DNA of 64,000 nucleotides from Deinandra increscens subsp. villosa (taxonomy: Eukaryota; Streptophyta; Magnoliopsida; Asterales; Asteraceae), in NCBI GenBank assembly GCA_039602395.1, contig JBCNJP010000023.1, forward strand, positions 24,177,467 through 24,241,466. Direction: 5' to 3'. Both the position numbers and the translations under genes were made by a program. Each line of letters starts with the position of its first letter. Position 1 is the stretch's first letter. Below the pieces are notes generated by a model. It was not told the origin of the DNA, made no database searches, and saw only the letters and a list, made by a program, of their open reading frames with translations. Below, piece after piece: positions 45,286-57,464 of the stretch.

Positions 45286-48200
45286 TGTAACATCCATTTC
45301 ATAAAAACGTCAATCGGTTAAAATTTGTAGCGGAAAACATGTCCCATTTTTTAAGACCACAACATGATTCATGAAATATGATTACTAAATTGAACCAATA
45401 TGGATACACGTGACTTCTCAACAACTTAGTACAACTCAACTTTAATAATCAAGTTTTGTTTCAAAAGTGATCCTATCGATGAAAGGATCCAACGACTAAT
45501 TTTGAAACCAACGCGCATACACACTTAGTATGCTCCATTTAATTAATCCAACTTCCATTAATACTATTAGATTTATTCACTTGAATGAAAAGTGATCTAC
45601 CCACCCATTTCGTTTACATACAATCCAATTTGCAACTCGATCTGTATATCTCTTGCTTCAACATATAACCCGACAATAAGGCCCCGTGAGGAGATTCTTC
45701 ATCATGGTCTTCTCCTTGTGCCCGATCCTTCCTCACCGCCTACTTTCTTCAAATTCCAACATTATATATACATGCCATAAACACCACAAGGATTAGTGAT
45801 TATGTTAACAACAACTTCAGAACCAACGAGGAACTGAATTCACCACAAATCATCCAATAATAGATTTGGATGATTGGTTCTTCAAAATAAAGGTTTGATT
45901 CTCATAATCCGGCTTCGGTTACTCTTACCTAACCATAACGCTAACAATATGTTAGTAGTTATGGCATTGAAAAAAGACAACAATAGAGAAAGAAACAAAA
46001 ACGACGACCCTAGGCTGCTCGCGTGTCGCGAAAGAAACAGGCCTCTCCCTCACTTGAGTGAAGGAGCAGATGTATCGCTTTACACACATATTACCTCCAG
46101 GCGTATCGCCTGGAGGCGTATTTCCAGGGATCTTCTGGGATTTTTGCCCAGTCTTGGTACTTAGCCAATTTTTATGGGTTTTAGACCACTAGTTCCCACC
46201 ACTATGAATCTTCCTCGTACTTTACACCTGCAACAACACTTGATATTCTTGTTATACCAATTTTAATACACTTGACATAATCCATGAACTCTCATGAATG
46301 CAAGTCTCATTCCACCCGCCAAACCGTTTGACCCGTTAAGAGTATGGTGATTAGAAAACATACATTATACTCCATTTTAACGCTTTCACACAAGTAGCCA
46401 ACTATTTTCATTATGTGAACATGTAAAATCATTAAGACAATATAAATAATCACCAATTATGAGGTCATCCAGAGACTTCTTCATTTTCCCACAACGGGTA
46501 AAGTCTATATTCAGTCAACTACTATACCCATCTATTTAACATCTGCTCTTCTCTTTCGGGTTTTTAACTAGTAAACAACTACATACTACGCCAATTCACA
46601 CATACCTTGGTTGTGCAACCACATGATAGAAGGCGTTAAGCCCCTACCATTACTTCTACCCCATTCGATGGACAATGCATATTAGAGTCAATAGAGTGAT
46701 CCGTATTGACCTACAGCTTGTATAATTTCACTTGCAAATCCGCATATCAACATTATTAAAACAACCCATGATAGTCAAGTACTTTCGTGAGATGCCCCTC
46801 CCCAAATAGCATAACTTTTATAATTATTTTAAAACACGACTTATGATCTCAAATAGGTATCACTACGTCCCTGTGTGTCTATTGGTCGTTTATGGACCCC
46901 ACACATAAGTAAACATCAACATAAAAACTACTTTTACCAACCACCATTTTCCCACATCTCAAAATTCATTACATCTTACCATGTAACCAATATGGGACCT
47001 ACTAAAACGGTGTAAGTTATACTTACCTGGATTCATCCATGATTGCTTTGCTACAGCATACGGTTGGTCCACTTACTTCCAAGTTCGTTACCTAGCTTTC
47101 CAATATCAACTCTAAGTTCGTTACCTAGCTTTCCAATATCAACTCTAATCACGTTAGTACTTCATAACATGACTAAATTAGCCATTTAGTACTAACATAA
47201 TATCATCATACATAACCGTTATCAACATTCTTACTCAAATTGCACACATGCACATTTCCTTTTATGCATAAAACTCTAAATGTTAGTGCTGCCTTATCTG
47301 GACACCCGTTGTTCGAGCCATATTTTGGCATTCATAACAGTTGAACTAACTCAATATGTTCAAATATGAAACGTAGTAGACTCGTAGAGATTTCCGAGCA
47401 TATAAAATAAACATTTTTCGGAGTCTCGGTTGATTTTATACAGTATTTATAAAAATAGATCTGCAATATATTTACTAACCCATCAGCATTGCTGATTTTT
47501 TTATATAGCTACTAAACTCGTTCCTTTTGACCCTTCTATGATCAAAATCAGTTTCTCAAGCTTTAAGATAAAATATAGTCTATCCAAAGGGCTTTCTAAC
47601 CATATATAATACGCCCTTATCGGATCAATGGTTGGTATTTTATGAATTAAACAAAACACCGTGGTAACATAATTCTTCTCCAAATAAACTAGTTATGTTC
47701 TCTTAATTAAGACATTGTAACAACCAACTTATATGCATCAAATTCACTTGTTAAACATACATGCCAATCTATACTTAAGTTCTTTCACATTTCATGCTTC
47801 TTAAGTATTAAAACTTCACTTAGACATGAAATCAAGTGTCTAAATTCACTTAGGCATTTTATCACACACTTGTTGTGTATACATTTCATACACAAAATTT
47901 ACAACTTATCTAGCTTGTTTTGGGTATAGACCATTTAAGTATATTTTCCAACTCATTATCAAATTTACTACAACATAAATCAAAGCTTTCACCTAATCTA
48001 GTGAAAGTTCATCTTTTTCATCCACATTCAACTATTATAACTACATGCTTCAACAAATACTTCATGCTTGCACTAATTATACTAAAATTCCACATTAAAC
48101 ATCATACACATGGGATTTCTCAACAATGATCACCAAGATAACTATATAGGTGAACATTTAACACTACTACACCATGAAATTAGTTATTTAATCCACTTTT

Positions 48201-48763
48201 CTCATTGCCCCACATGAGGGATACGAATTATAGAGAGAAGATTTGAGTTAGGGGGGTTTCTTACTATGAAGCATCTTGACACATCTTAGCTCATAATCCT
48301 CTAAGAAACCCGAATTTGAGGCATGCAAGACATCATTTTCGGATTTCACCTTCAAGTTGAGAAGGGGTTGGGGTCTTGGTCGCATATCTCTCAAGAACAC
48401 AAGTGCGTTCCTAATTTCTTCATCTACTCACATCGTGAGCCCCCTTCCCTCTTTTGTTACTTTTAACTTTTGGCATACTTAATCCCTCCCATTAAAACAA
48501 CATTGGACATTAGACAACATAAACCCCTCCACTTTATGTGTTATTTATTTTAGGTCAAAGTTTCATTTATCTACTTAACTTTGACTATGTTAACCTCCAA
48601 GGTTAACTTAGAAGATAACTCAACTGACTCGACTGATAGTTTCAACTTATAATATAAGGAAATCATCTGACTTTTTTAAATCTACCAATTAAATGGAAAA
48701 TTTAATTATTTGACTATCGGGGATTCCGAATAAAATATTCAACTTGGATTATGGGATGGTACA
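45286..48763 (-). repeat. Right (5') LTR of LARD 1, complete (3478 bp)
   Basis: It runs from TGTAACATCC (plus-strand start) to GGTACA. The left end abuts the PBS. The right end matches the left LTR end, with TGTTACA changed to TGGTACA. Confidence 0.85.
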
Positions 48764-49265
48764 TCCCAGACATTACATGGATATAAATAACATGACAAAA
48801 TTCGAATGGGCCTCAAAATATAAGTGGGCCAGAAACTAGAACAAAGAAAAGTCCAAATAAAGCCCAAAGAGATATAAAAGACAAATAACTCATAAAATAA
48901 TATGTTTTTGGGCCCGAACGTCGACCCAAACTATCTATGACTGTTTGGAGGAATGTGCACCTCATTCCAATGGTCGTTTCGACTAGTAATACGCCCAAAA
49001 CAGAATTTTCTAGCCCAAGTTAAAACCATATTAGTGAAGCCCTTTTTGTCACACGATCTTGGGCCTCCAAATATACTAGTGTTTGTTCCTCCACATCTGG
49101 GCCTGCATCACCATTAGATCCACCTTTTATTGAACCGTGAGATCTACCTAAAAAAAACTCGCATACGAATTCCAAATCAATAGTTGTCTCTAATGACTAT
49201 ATTTTTTTGTAGTGAATGACGTTTTCAAATGAAAGCATAATGATACAACCCAAGCTTTTGGATTG
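48764..49265 (-). mobile_element. CACTA-like terminal region (end at 49214)
   Basis: On the minus strand 49214 begins CACTACAAAAAAATATAG followed by TCATTAGAGACAAC, the style of a CACTA terminal inverted repeat and subterminal motif. A related GTCGCTAATG motif is near 39145. The partner terminus is uncertain; CACTACATTGAAG at 29294 is a candidate. Sequence 49215-49265 lies outside it. Confidence 0.45.
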
Positions 49266-49880
49266 TGTAGAAACCGGGGTCGTTGGGCTTTGCTAACCCC
49301 GGTGGTCGGTGCGGAAGCTGATCGGAGACTCTGTGCACTCATCTTTGTAGAACGAATATACACCTGGATAATCAACGATAGTGTGTGAGATGTGATGAAG
49401 ATGAGGAAATAAGATCTAGATAGGTATGTGATGAACAAGATGAAGATAGATAAATAAAGATAACTGAATGCTTACATTTACCTATCCCACTCATACCTAA
49501 GCCTCAAGAACAAGCGTGTTCTTGAGCCCTCACAACTTCAAAGAAACATGACTAGAGCTCTCTTTCACTCATACACTCATGCACTCCACCATGGGATGTG
49601 CTTCTATTTATACTAACATGTGACCTACCAATGACAAACTAGTAAATAACACAACTAGTGACTAGTGACATAAATAATACAACAATAAATTATAAGTCAC
49701 TAGTGCCGGTCTTTGGTAGTCAAATGTCTCAAGTCGTCATGGTCTTACCGTGTTGTGGGACGGTAAATAGTAAGTGGCACGTTGAGTTATTTGCGCTCCC
49801 CCTTGGCAAATACTTCGACTTCTTTGTTTGTAGTTCAAATGATATCATCTAACCAAATCTCGGTCTCAGGAATCCTAACA
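49266..49880 (-). repeat. 3' LTR of LARD 2 (615 bp)
   Basis: It is highly similar to 59690-60221 plus 62714-62805. It holds a minus-strand TATAAATAG box at 49604-49612. Confidence 0.9.
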
Positions 49881-49896
49881 ATCTCCCCCTATTTGG
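49881..49896 (-). other. Polypurine tract of LARD 2
   Basis: The minus strand reads CAAATAGGGGGAGAT next to the LTR. Confidence 0.75.
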
Positions 49897-50664
49897 TAGA
49901 TGGAACAAACAAAGTAAGTAACTCAACTCTTGTGACAGCGGTTTCTTGTACTCTTGCAACATGACTTCATCATAATCTTCATACGGTTTTAAGTCTTTCA
50001 TTTAACCCTTCTCCTTTGTGAAGCTCCCCCTACGATAAATATATTTTCTTCTTCTAGCCCGAATCTGATAAAAAGGCCTATAGGGTGTTTATCAAACTCA
50101 ACATGGATCACAACTTAAAGGATTCAATCTACTTGAGTGTGCCAATACTTGTTAGATGGAACAAACAAAGTAAGTAACTCAACTCTTGTGACAGCGGTTT
50201 CTTGTACTCTTGCAACATGACTTCATAATAATCTTCATACGGTTTTAAGTCTTTCATTTAACCCTTCTCCTTTGTGAAGCCCCCCCTACGATAAAGATAT
50301 TTTCTTCTTCTAGCCCGAATCTGATAAAAAGGCCTATAGGGTGTTTATCAAACTCAACATGGATCACAACTTAAAGGATTCAATCTACTTGAGTGTGCCA
50401 ATACTTGTTAGATGGAACAAACAAAGTAAGTAACTCAACTCTTGCGATAGCGGTTTCTTGTACTCTTGCAACATGACTTCATAATAATCTTCATACGCTT
50501 TTAAGTCTTTCATTTAACCCTTCTCCTTTGTGAAGCTCCCCCTACGATAAAGATATTTTCTTCTTCTAGCCCGAATCTGATAAAAAGGCCTATAGGGTGT
50601 TTATCAAACTCAACATGGATCACAACTTAAAGGATTCAATCTACTTGAGTGTGCCAATACTTGT
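49897..50664. repeat. Tandem triplication of a 256-bp unit
   Basis: Units start TAGATGGAACAAACAAAG at 49897, 50153 and 50409 and are almost identical. The array sits directly inside the polypurine tract of LARD 2. Confidence 0.93.
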
Positions 50665-51860
50665 TCGAGATGAACAAGATAAAAGGATCAAGGATAAATC
50701 AAAGACTCAAACCCATAATTCAACCGTCTTGAAATGCTCGGCAACGAATACCAAACTGATGTGTTTCATTTAAAAAATACCACTTTTCTTCTTTTGGGCT
50801 ATTAACCTTGCCTTCAATTTTTACCATAGTGGCGTTGTTGCAACTGTTATGGCTTGAGGACTCTTCGAAGATTAACACTTACGTTTGCTTACTTTTGCTA
50901 CAAATGGTGCAAAAAGTCTCATCACTCCTCCTAGACTTTTGCAACCGATAGCAAACAAATAGAACTTCTAATCTGGACTTCGTCAAAACAGAACAGAAAG
51001 TTCCTCCGGACAATATTGTTAACCAGGAAAAATCAAACAAATTCGTTGTGAAATTCCCAAATAGAAATGTGTTACCTTTTACACCTATTTCTGAATTTCG
51101 TGGCAATAATCGAGTCGAATGTGTTGATAAAAATTCTCAACGGAGGCTTCAACAAGATCTGAACCTTCATCAAACTTTTCGAATCGGACTAGAATTAAAC
51201 AACTTTGAGCAAAATTCTTGTAAATCAAAGCTCTATTTCCGGATGCTTAGCTTCAATAAAATCCAAATTAATTCAAAGGGCAATTTTATCCTTCCAACAA
51301 TTTTGAACAGTAGTCGCTTCATGGTGTCAGCAAAAAAAATCGACCAGGAGCTCACTTACACCAAAATAAAATTGGAATAGAATCTTCAATGTGAATACAC
51401 TGACCTGAAGGTTATTTCGGTGATGTGTCTCCCTCCGGTGAGCTAAAATCGGTGATGATATCGATTTAGAGGCTTCATTGATCTAAACCCAACTAAAAAG
51501 ATAGAGAACTTTCGACGACCTGAGGTAATTCCGGTGAACAGAAAATGAACACAGTAGCATTTCTGGAATAACTCATGATTTTCCGGCAGAAAGTGGTTAT
51601 CTCGGAATGGAGGTTGTCTCGGACTTTTCTTCCCGATCAAGTTCTTCCGGACCATAGAGTTGTCTTGGAACTGTGGTTGTTTTGGAAGTGGTTCACGGTG
51701 GTTCTCTCAGAGCAGCAGGTTGATCACGGAAGTGAGTTAACTCGGAAGGTTGCAAGATGAACCGGAACAGTGAGTTCTCTCGGAACCAGTGATATTCTTC
51801 TGGAGGTCAACACTTCTCTCGGAAAGATAGTTCTCTCGGAGAGGGTTCTACGGGATACAC
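50665..51860 (-). other. Non-coding interior of LARD 2 (left part)
   Basis: There is no known protein. The 110-codon plus-strand frame at 51048-51380 shows no motif. From 51570 to 51850 short TTCTCTCGGAA / TTCTTCCGGA motifs recur, similar in theme to those at 58560-58790 across the nested copia element. Confidence 0.5.
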
Positions 51861-52273
51861 TGTTGATCGAATCCTGAATCGTTATAATAAACATATAACA
51901 CGTATGTAAATATTACCTGTGGTTATCTGGTTGAGGTCAACATGCAGTCAGATTATCCATCCTGTGAGTAGCCTTGGTTCCCGTTTAGGGTGTACGATAA
52001 TGATGGTGATAGTAGGATGAGACCTACGAATTAGAAAGAGCAGAGGAGAGGAGGTCGAATTCTTTATGTGGTGATTAGCCTTAAATCTCTACTATAATCT
52101 CCATATATATACACCCAATGGGAACCCCTAATTCTATCATTAAGGGCAATTACGTCCATCAAATAAATGTCTGATATGGTTAATTAGGTAATTGATCATT
52201 TAAGATAAATGATTAAAGGCGACATATAATATATTTATTATATATATATATATATAATATATTTTCTCTAACA
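51861..52273 (-). repeat. 3' LTR of copia element 3 (413 bp)
   Basis: It matches 58101-58557. A TATATATA box is near 52103-52111. The PPT, read on the minus strand as AAGTGGGAGAA, follows at 52274-52285. Confidence 0.92.
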
Positions 52274-52594
52274 TTCTCCCACTTGGCCGAGTAATAATTT
52301 ATAATTAGTTATTAGATAAGTCTGATCAGAATTTAATAATCATTTCAATTTTAAACCAAAATTGCTGTAGAAAAATACAGTCATAGAGTTGATTATCCAA
52401 CTCAAGACCCCTATTAGTCATACTACAACCTTAAATTTAAAATTCAACTTAATATTCAGAATCAATCACAAAAAATAAGCCCTTAACGTTGATTTTTAAT
52501 AAAACTGTCTATATATCAATAATGCATGCATAACATATTCAAAGACAAAAGTCAAATGGAGAGGAAATTAAATTAAAATAAGAAGTACGATATG

Positions 52595-53230
52595 CTAGAT
52601 AAGGTCTTTAGTAAAGCCAATCCTCGAAACAAGTTCTTTAAATACTTTAGTTGGGAGACCCTTAGTCATCGGATCCGCAAGCATATCCTTAGTACTTATA
52701 TACTCAATACAAAGAGCATTTTTCTCAACTCGTTCACAAACGAACAAATACTTTGTATCGAGATATAGTCCAGCGCCAGTCGAACTGTTACTGTTCGAGA
52801 AAGTAACGACGGCCGAATTATCACAATAAAGCTTCAATGGTCTAGAAATGGAATTAACAATTTTGAGTCCAGTGATCAGGTTTCTGGGCAACATTCCATG
52901 ACAGGTTGCGTTGTATACAGTAATGTACTCTGCCATCATAGTGGATGTTGAAGTTAGCTGTTTTTTATGACTATTCCATGAAATGGGCCCGCCTGAGAAC
53001 ATAAAGATGTATCCCGAGGTGGATTTCTTATCATCTTTTCATTTAACAAAATCGGAATCAGAATATCCGATAATTCCAGATTATCACTTCTTCTGTAGGT
53101 TAGTTTGTAGTCTCTCGTCCCATTCAGATATCTAAGAACCTTCTTAGCTGCTGTCCAGTGATCATGGCCAGGATTAGTTTAATAACGGCCTAACATGCCA
53201 GCAATGTAAGCAAATCTGGACGAGTACAGA
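52595..53230 (-). pseudogene. RNase H of copia element 3
   Basis: The frame 53002-52595 carries TMMAEYITVYNA (catalytic Glu), LYCDNSAVVTFSNS (Asp) and the end KDMLADPMTKGLPTKVFKEL. Upstream, the region toward 53230 reads with several stops (VVGSIMYAQVCTRPDL near 53250). Confidence 0.85.
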
Positions 53231-53299
53231 CTTGAGCATACATGATGCTACCAACTACAGATGCATAAGGTATCATTCTCATTCGCTCCTTTTCTTCAT

Positions 53300-54242
53300 A
53301 TGTTTTCGGACATTAGAACGAGCCGAAAACATCTCCCTTAACTACAGGAGCTTTAGAAGGGTTACTGTGTTGCATGTTATATCGAGCGAGGACACACTCA
53401 ATATAGGCCTTTTGGGATAAGCCTAAGATCCCTTTGGCTCTATCTCGGTGTATTTCGATGCCTATAACGTAAGATGCCTCTCTGAGATCCTTCATGTCAA
53501 AGTTGAGCGAAAGTAATCACTTTGACTCATGCAACATATCTAAACTATTACTTGCCAAGAGAATGTCATCTACGTATAGGACAAGTATAGTAAAGTTGCT
53601 CCCTCTCATCTTAAGAAAGGTGCATTGGTCCACTTGATTCTTCAGGAAACCTTGTTTCTTCATGACTTCATCAAACTTTAGATACCACTAATGCGATGCT
53701 TGCTTAAACCCGTATATAGATTTCTTTAACTTGTAGAATAAATGTTCTTGACCTTCTGGTTTAAACCCATCAGGTTGCGTCATGAACACTTATTCATACA
53801 AGTCACCGTTCAAGAAAGCAGTTTTGACGTCCATTTGATGTAGCTCTAAATCAAAATGAGCTACTAGGGCCGCAACGATCCTTAAAGAATCCTTTTGAGA
53901 GACAGAGGAAAAGGTCTCTTGATAATCAATTCCCTCTTTCTGAGCGTAGCCTTTTGCAACCAATCTCGCTTTATAGCGTTCAACGTTTCCTTGAGGATCT
54001 AGTTTAGTTTTAAAGACCCATTTACATCCTACGGGTTTTACACCGTTGGGTAATTCAACTAAATCCCAAACGTCATTTTTCTTCAAGGAGTCAAGCTCGT
54101 CAAGCACAACTTTATTCCATTCAGAAGACTGATCATTGTTCATGGCTTCTTTATAAGAGGTGGGATCGATGAACTTTCCACCCTCCGTTTCAATTTCAGC
54201 CAGGTATGTTTCATAGTCATCAAAGTTAGTAGGCTTTCTCAC
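53300..54242 (-). pseudogene. Reverse transcriptase of copia element 3
   Basis: The frames 54242-53790 and 53495-53313 share one phase. Motifs are NDVWDLVELPNGVKPVG, KARLVAKGYAQKEG and HQMDVKTAFLNGD, followed by a stop at 53790. Then LYVDDILLAS is near 53590 and the connection MKDLREASYVIGIEIHRD. The catalytic residues remain readable, but stops interrupt at least three times. Confidence 0.88.
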
Positions 54243-54498
54243 TCTAAATGACCTCCTGGGTTGAACAACGGGTTCAGCGGGTGCAACATTGTTTTGTGGT
54301 TGTTCGTTTCAAGTGTCTTCATTTCCCGGTGAGGGAGATTGCGTGAAAGGTTGTGTGGGTGCAGTATCGGCAACGGAGGTGTGTACAAGAGGAGTAATCA
54401 GAGTGATGACAAGCAACGAGTCCCCCCCCCCCCCCCCGTCTTGTACTTCTCGCAAATCATCTGGAGAATTTTCACTGCTCCCACTGTTGTTATGATCT

Positions 54499-55256
54499 TC
54501 AAGGAACACGACATTTCTTGTTTCTACTATACGAGTGACATTGGGAAGGATAATAAAACCGATGACCCTTTGAGTGTTCGGGATAACCGATGAAGTTACA
54601 GGTTACGGTTTTCATATCAAGTTTCTTTAAGAAGGGATTATAGAGTTTGGCCTCTGCAAGACAACCCCATACTTTCATATGTTTTAGACTCGGTTTCCTT
54701 CCTGTCCAGAGTTCATAAGGAGTTTTAGGGACAGATTTTGAGGGAACTTTATTAAGTATATGAACAGCTGCTTTCAAGGCCTCAGTTCAGAGGAATAGAG
54801 GTAATCCTGAGTTGGCTAACATACTGCGTACCATGTTCATTAAGGTTCTGTTCCTCCTTTCAGCAACACCATTCTGTTGAGGAGTACCAGGCATGGTATA
54901 CTGGTTCACGATCCCCTGGCTTTAGCAAAACCCTCAAAAAATGGTCCAGAGGCCTGACCCAAATCTGTATGTCTACCATAATACTCACCTCCTCTATCTG
55001 ACCTGATAACTTTTATTTGAAGACCGCATTGTTTTTCAACTTCAGTTTTATAATCTTTAAAAGTTGTTAGTGATTCAGATTTTTCTTTGATGAGATACAA
55101 ATACATATAACGAGAATAATCATCTATGAAAGTGATAAATGAGTTATGTCCTGTAATTCCAGTGGTAGTGTAGGGGCCACTAATATCAGTATGAATAATT
55201 TCTAATAATTTAGAACTTCTAGTGGCGCCCTTCTTATTATTATTAGTTGATGTCAT
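54499..55256 (-). pseudogene. Integrase of copia element 3
   Basis: IIHTDISGPY, IRSDRGGEYYG and NGVAERRNRTL supply D-D-E across two phases (55256-54906 and 54777-54499), separated by a frameshift near 54900. The C-terminal part PYELWTGRKPSLKHMKVWGC is typical. A C homopolymer at about 54422-54437 lies in the linker to RT. Confidence 0.87.
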
Positions 55257-55317
55257 TTTACCTTGAATGCATTCGACACATGTTCCAAAATCATTGAAGT
55301 CAAGAGATGGTAAAATT

Positions 55318-55860
55318 TCATCTTAAACGATCACGTGAGATATGGCCTAAACGTTGATGCCATAACATAGATGAAGTTTCTAAGTCTCTTTTGGGTTTTC
55401 TCTTTGTTGAGGGTTTATTAATGTTATACGAGAACAAAGAATCAGAGAAAGCATCGTCTAGTTCTAATCTATAAAGACCACTAGCCAGATAACCAAAACC
55501 AAATACTTGAGAATTAAAATAGATAGTAAGTTTGCCATGACCATGAGAAACATCAAAACCGTCCATGTCTAACTTTGGTCCTGATACAAGATTCCGAGTA
55601 ATCTCAGGAATATATAAGGTATCATAAAGTTTAATACATAAACCAGTTTTCATTATTAAATCTAAGGTTCCCACGGCTTTAACGGCTAAATCTTTTCCAT
55701 TCCCCAGCTTAAGTGTTCTTTGGTTTCTTTCCAGCATCTGGATTGTATGGAAGCCCTGAGTAGAATTAGTTACATGAAGCATAGAACCAGAATCAAACCA
55801 CCATGAATTAGTTGGAACATTTAAATTTAAGGGACTCAGTTATCATATTTAGATGATTAC
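55318..55860 (-). pseudogene. Protease and GAG-pre-integrase of copia element 3
   Basis: WWFDSGSMLHVT (about 55805-55770) provides the catalytic D-S-G. Next come RTLKLGNGKDLAVKAVGTLDL and YIPEITRNLVSG. The pre-integrase zinc motif start MLWHQRLGHIS precedes a stop at 55318. Confidence 0.85.
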
Positions 55861-55904
55861 CTTTTTTAGCCAGCAACTCCTTGAAACCTTTGTAGTCCTT
55901 TTCT

Positions 55905-56690
55905 TTATGTCCAAGCTTGCGACCAGAACTTGCTGTAAGGTTTGTTCTTGGAGTTGTTAGAGCCGGATGATGTACCTTCATCCTTCTTCTGAACCTTAGG
56001 ATACTCCCTTTGTGGAAACTTGCCCTTCCTCTTGTTGTTGGAGTTAGCAGTCATGAGGTAAGCAACTTCTGGTTTGTTAAGCTTCTGACGTTCTTCCTCT
56101 TGCATGCACATCTCAATCAGCTCGCTCATTTTCCATTTGTCCTTCTGAGCATTGTAGTTGACTTTGAAGGTTTCGAAAGACGCATGAAGAGAGGTCATAA
56201 TGAAGTGAACCAGAAACGTCTCGCCAATCGGCATATCGAAAACCTTAAGCTTGTTGGCGATGTCGTTCATTATCAACAGGTGCTTACGAATACTGCCCTT
56301 TCCATCATACTTAGTAGTCAGCAACTTGAGAATGAGGTTGCCAGCCCCCACATGCACTTTTGAGGTTCCTTTGTATTACTCCTCCACGGACTCCAGCTAA
56401 GTTTTGGCATTGTCAGAATCTGGTATGCCCCCCCCCCCCCCCGGATGGCAATGTCAATGGATTTCTTCATGATCAAAAGGCACATCTTGTTGCACTTCAC
56501 CCATTTCTCATGAGCACTCTTCTGTTCAGTAGTGCTCGAACTGGTGATAGCTTCAGGTGCTTCACCTATGAGTGCATGATCAAAACCTAAAATGCCTAGA
56601 GACAAGTTCACAGAATCCTTCCAAGCAGCAAAATTTGTTTTCCAGTCAAGGTTTCAACTCCGAAAGTTGAGGCTTAGAGTGGACAAGAGT
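55905..56690 (-). pseudogene. Gag of copia element 3
   Basis: The N-terminal part (56611 frame: MNLSLGILGFDHAL, EKWVKCNKMCLLIMKKSI) shifts phase at a 17-bp C run (about 56427-56443). The Gag core then continues from 56357 (LILKLLTTKYDGKGSIRKHL; MTSLHASFETFKVNYN; CMQEEERQKLNKPEVAYL). A clear CCHC knuckle is not seen before the stop at 55905. Confidence 0.82.
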
Positions 56691-56738
56691 GAGAATAGTA
56701 AGATACTTAGCAAAGAATATTATAGTGATTAATTGGAA

Positions 56739-56811
<73 letters not shown>

Positions 56812-56812
56812 T
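56739..56812. repeat. (TAA)n microsatellite
   Basis: About 24 copies of TAA/AAT in the leader of copia element 3, just upstream of gag. Confidence 0.95.
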
Positions 56813-57011
56813 TAATAACTATAATAATAAGCATGCATAACTAAGGACCATAGTAATGAAGCAACAAAGTTGTGATAAAAGTCTATTACAATCACCAAAA
56901 TTAATAGACAAATTAAGGTTCTACTTAAATGAATCAGCTTTCGCGTTGGTTACTTGCCTATCACTTGAGCATTATGAACTAGATAAGGGTATGTGCATAA
57001 AGTGATGTATC

Positions 57012-57310
57012 ACATCAGCGTTGGCCAGAAATGATACATCTAAGCTCTATGTACAAATTAGATTCGCTGAATACAGGTGCAAATCATCAGTGTTGGCCAG
57101 AAGAGAAACACTTGTATAAGAAAGGCGAATGCTTAATTTTTAGTTGATAATCATTGTAAAAACATCAAATCAGCATTTTCCAGAATCGAAGTTTTAAAGA
57201 TGTTACCAATTTAAGCGAATAGATTAGTTTAATTTAAAATTAGTTAACTAGTATTAGAAAAATAATGGCATTGGTTAAGATAGCAAATCAGCGTTGGCCA
57301 GAATTACTAC
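57012..57310 (-). repeat. Four dispersed copies of ATCAGCGTTGGCCAGAA
   Basis: Copies or variants lie at about 57020, 57087, 57171 and 57287, spaced 65-115 bp in the leader of copia element 3. They sit upstream of gag and could be packaging-related or a decayed minisatellite. Confidence 0.7.
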
Positions 57311-57464
57311 ATGTCAATAACTAATCAAAGTTAAGGAACTAATCTAAATTATATGTATTTTGTTTTGTAAAACATGAGCATTAAAGGTTTTAAACAAAAC
57401 AAAATTTTAATATGAAGCCCCAAATTTAGCAGAACACCCCCCCCCCTGTTACACGGATTAAAAA

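Larger units (their letters stand above)
39521..48763 (-). mobile_element. LARD 1: non-coding gypsy-type LTR element with about 3.5-kb LTRs
   Basis: Long direct repeats 39521-42247 and 45286-48763 enclose about 3 kb. On the minus strand, a primer-binding site (45283-45271) follows the right LTR and a polypurine tract (42263-42248) precedes the left LTR. LTR ends read TGTAACATCC. This wording, together with TTTCGGGACGAAACCC before the PPT, is typical of plant chromovirus-type gypsy elements. No gag or pol is present, so it is a large non-autonomous derivative. The left LTR lacks its outer 730 bp. Confidence 0.8.

Noticed and set aside
40989..48129. Frame pairs at 40989/47501 and 41408/47920 with nearly identical 60- and 69-residue proteins
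   Set aside because: The identity only reflects the two LTRs of LARD 1; there is no known motif and no reason to see selection on the protein.
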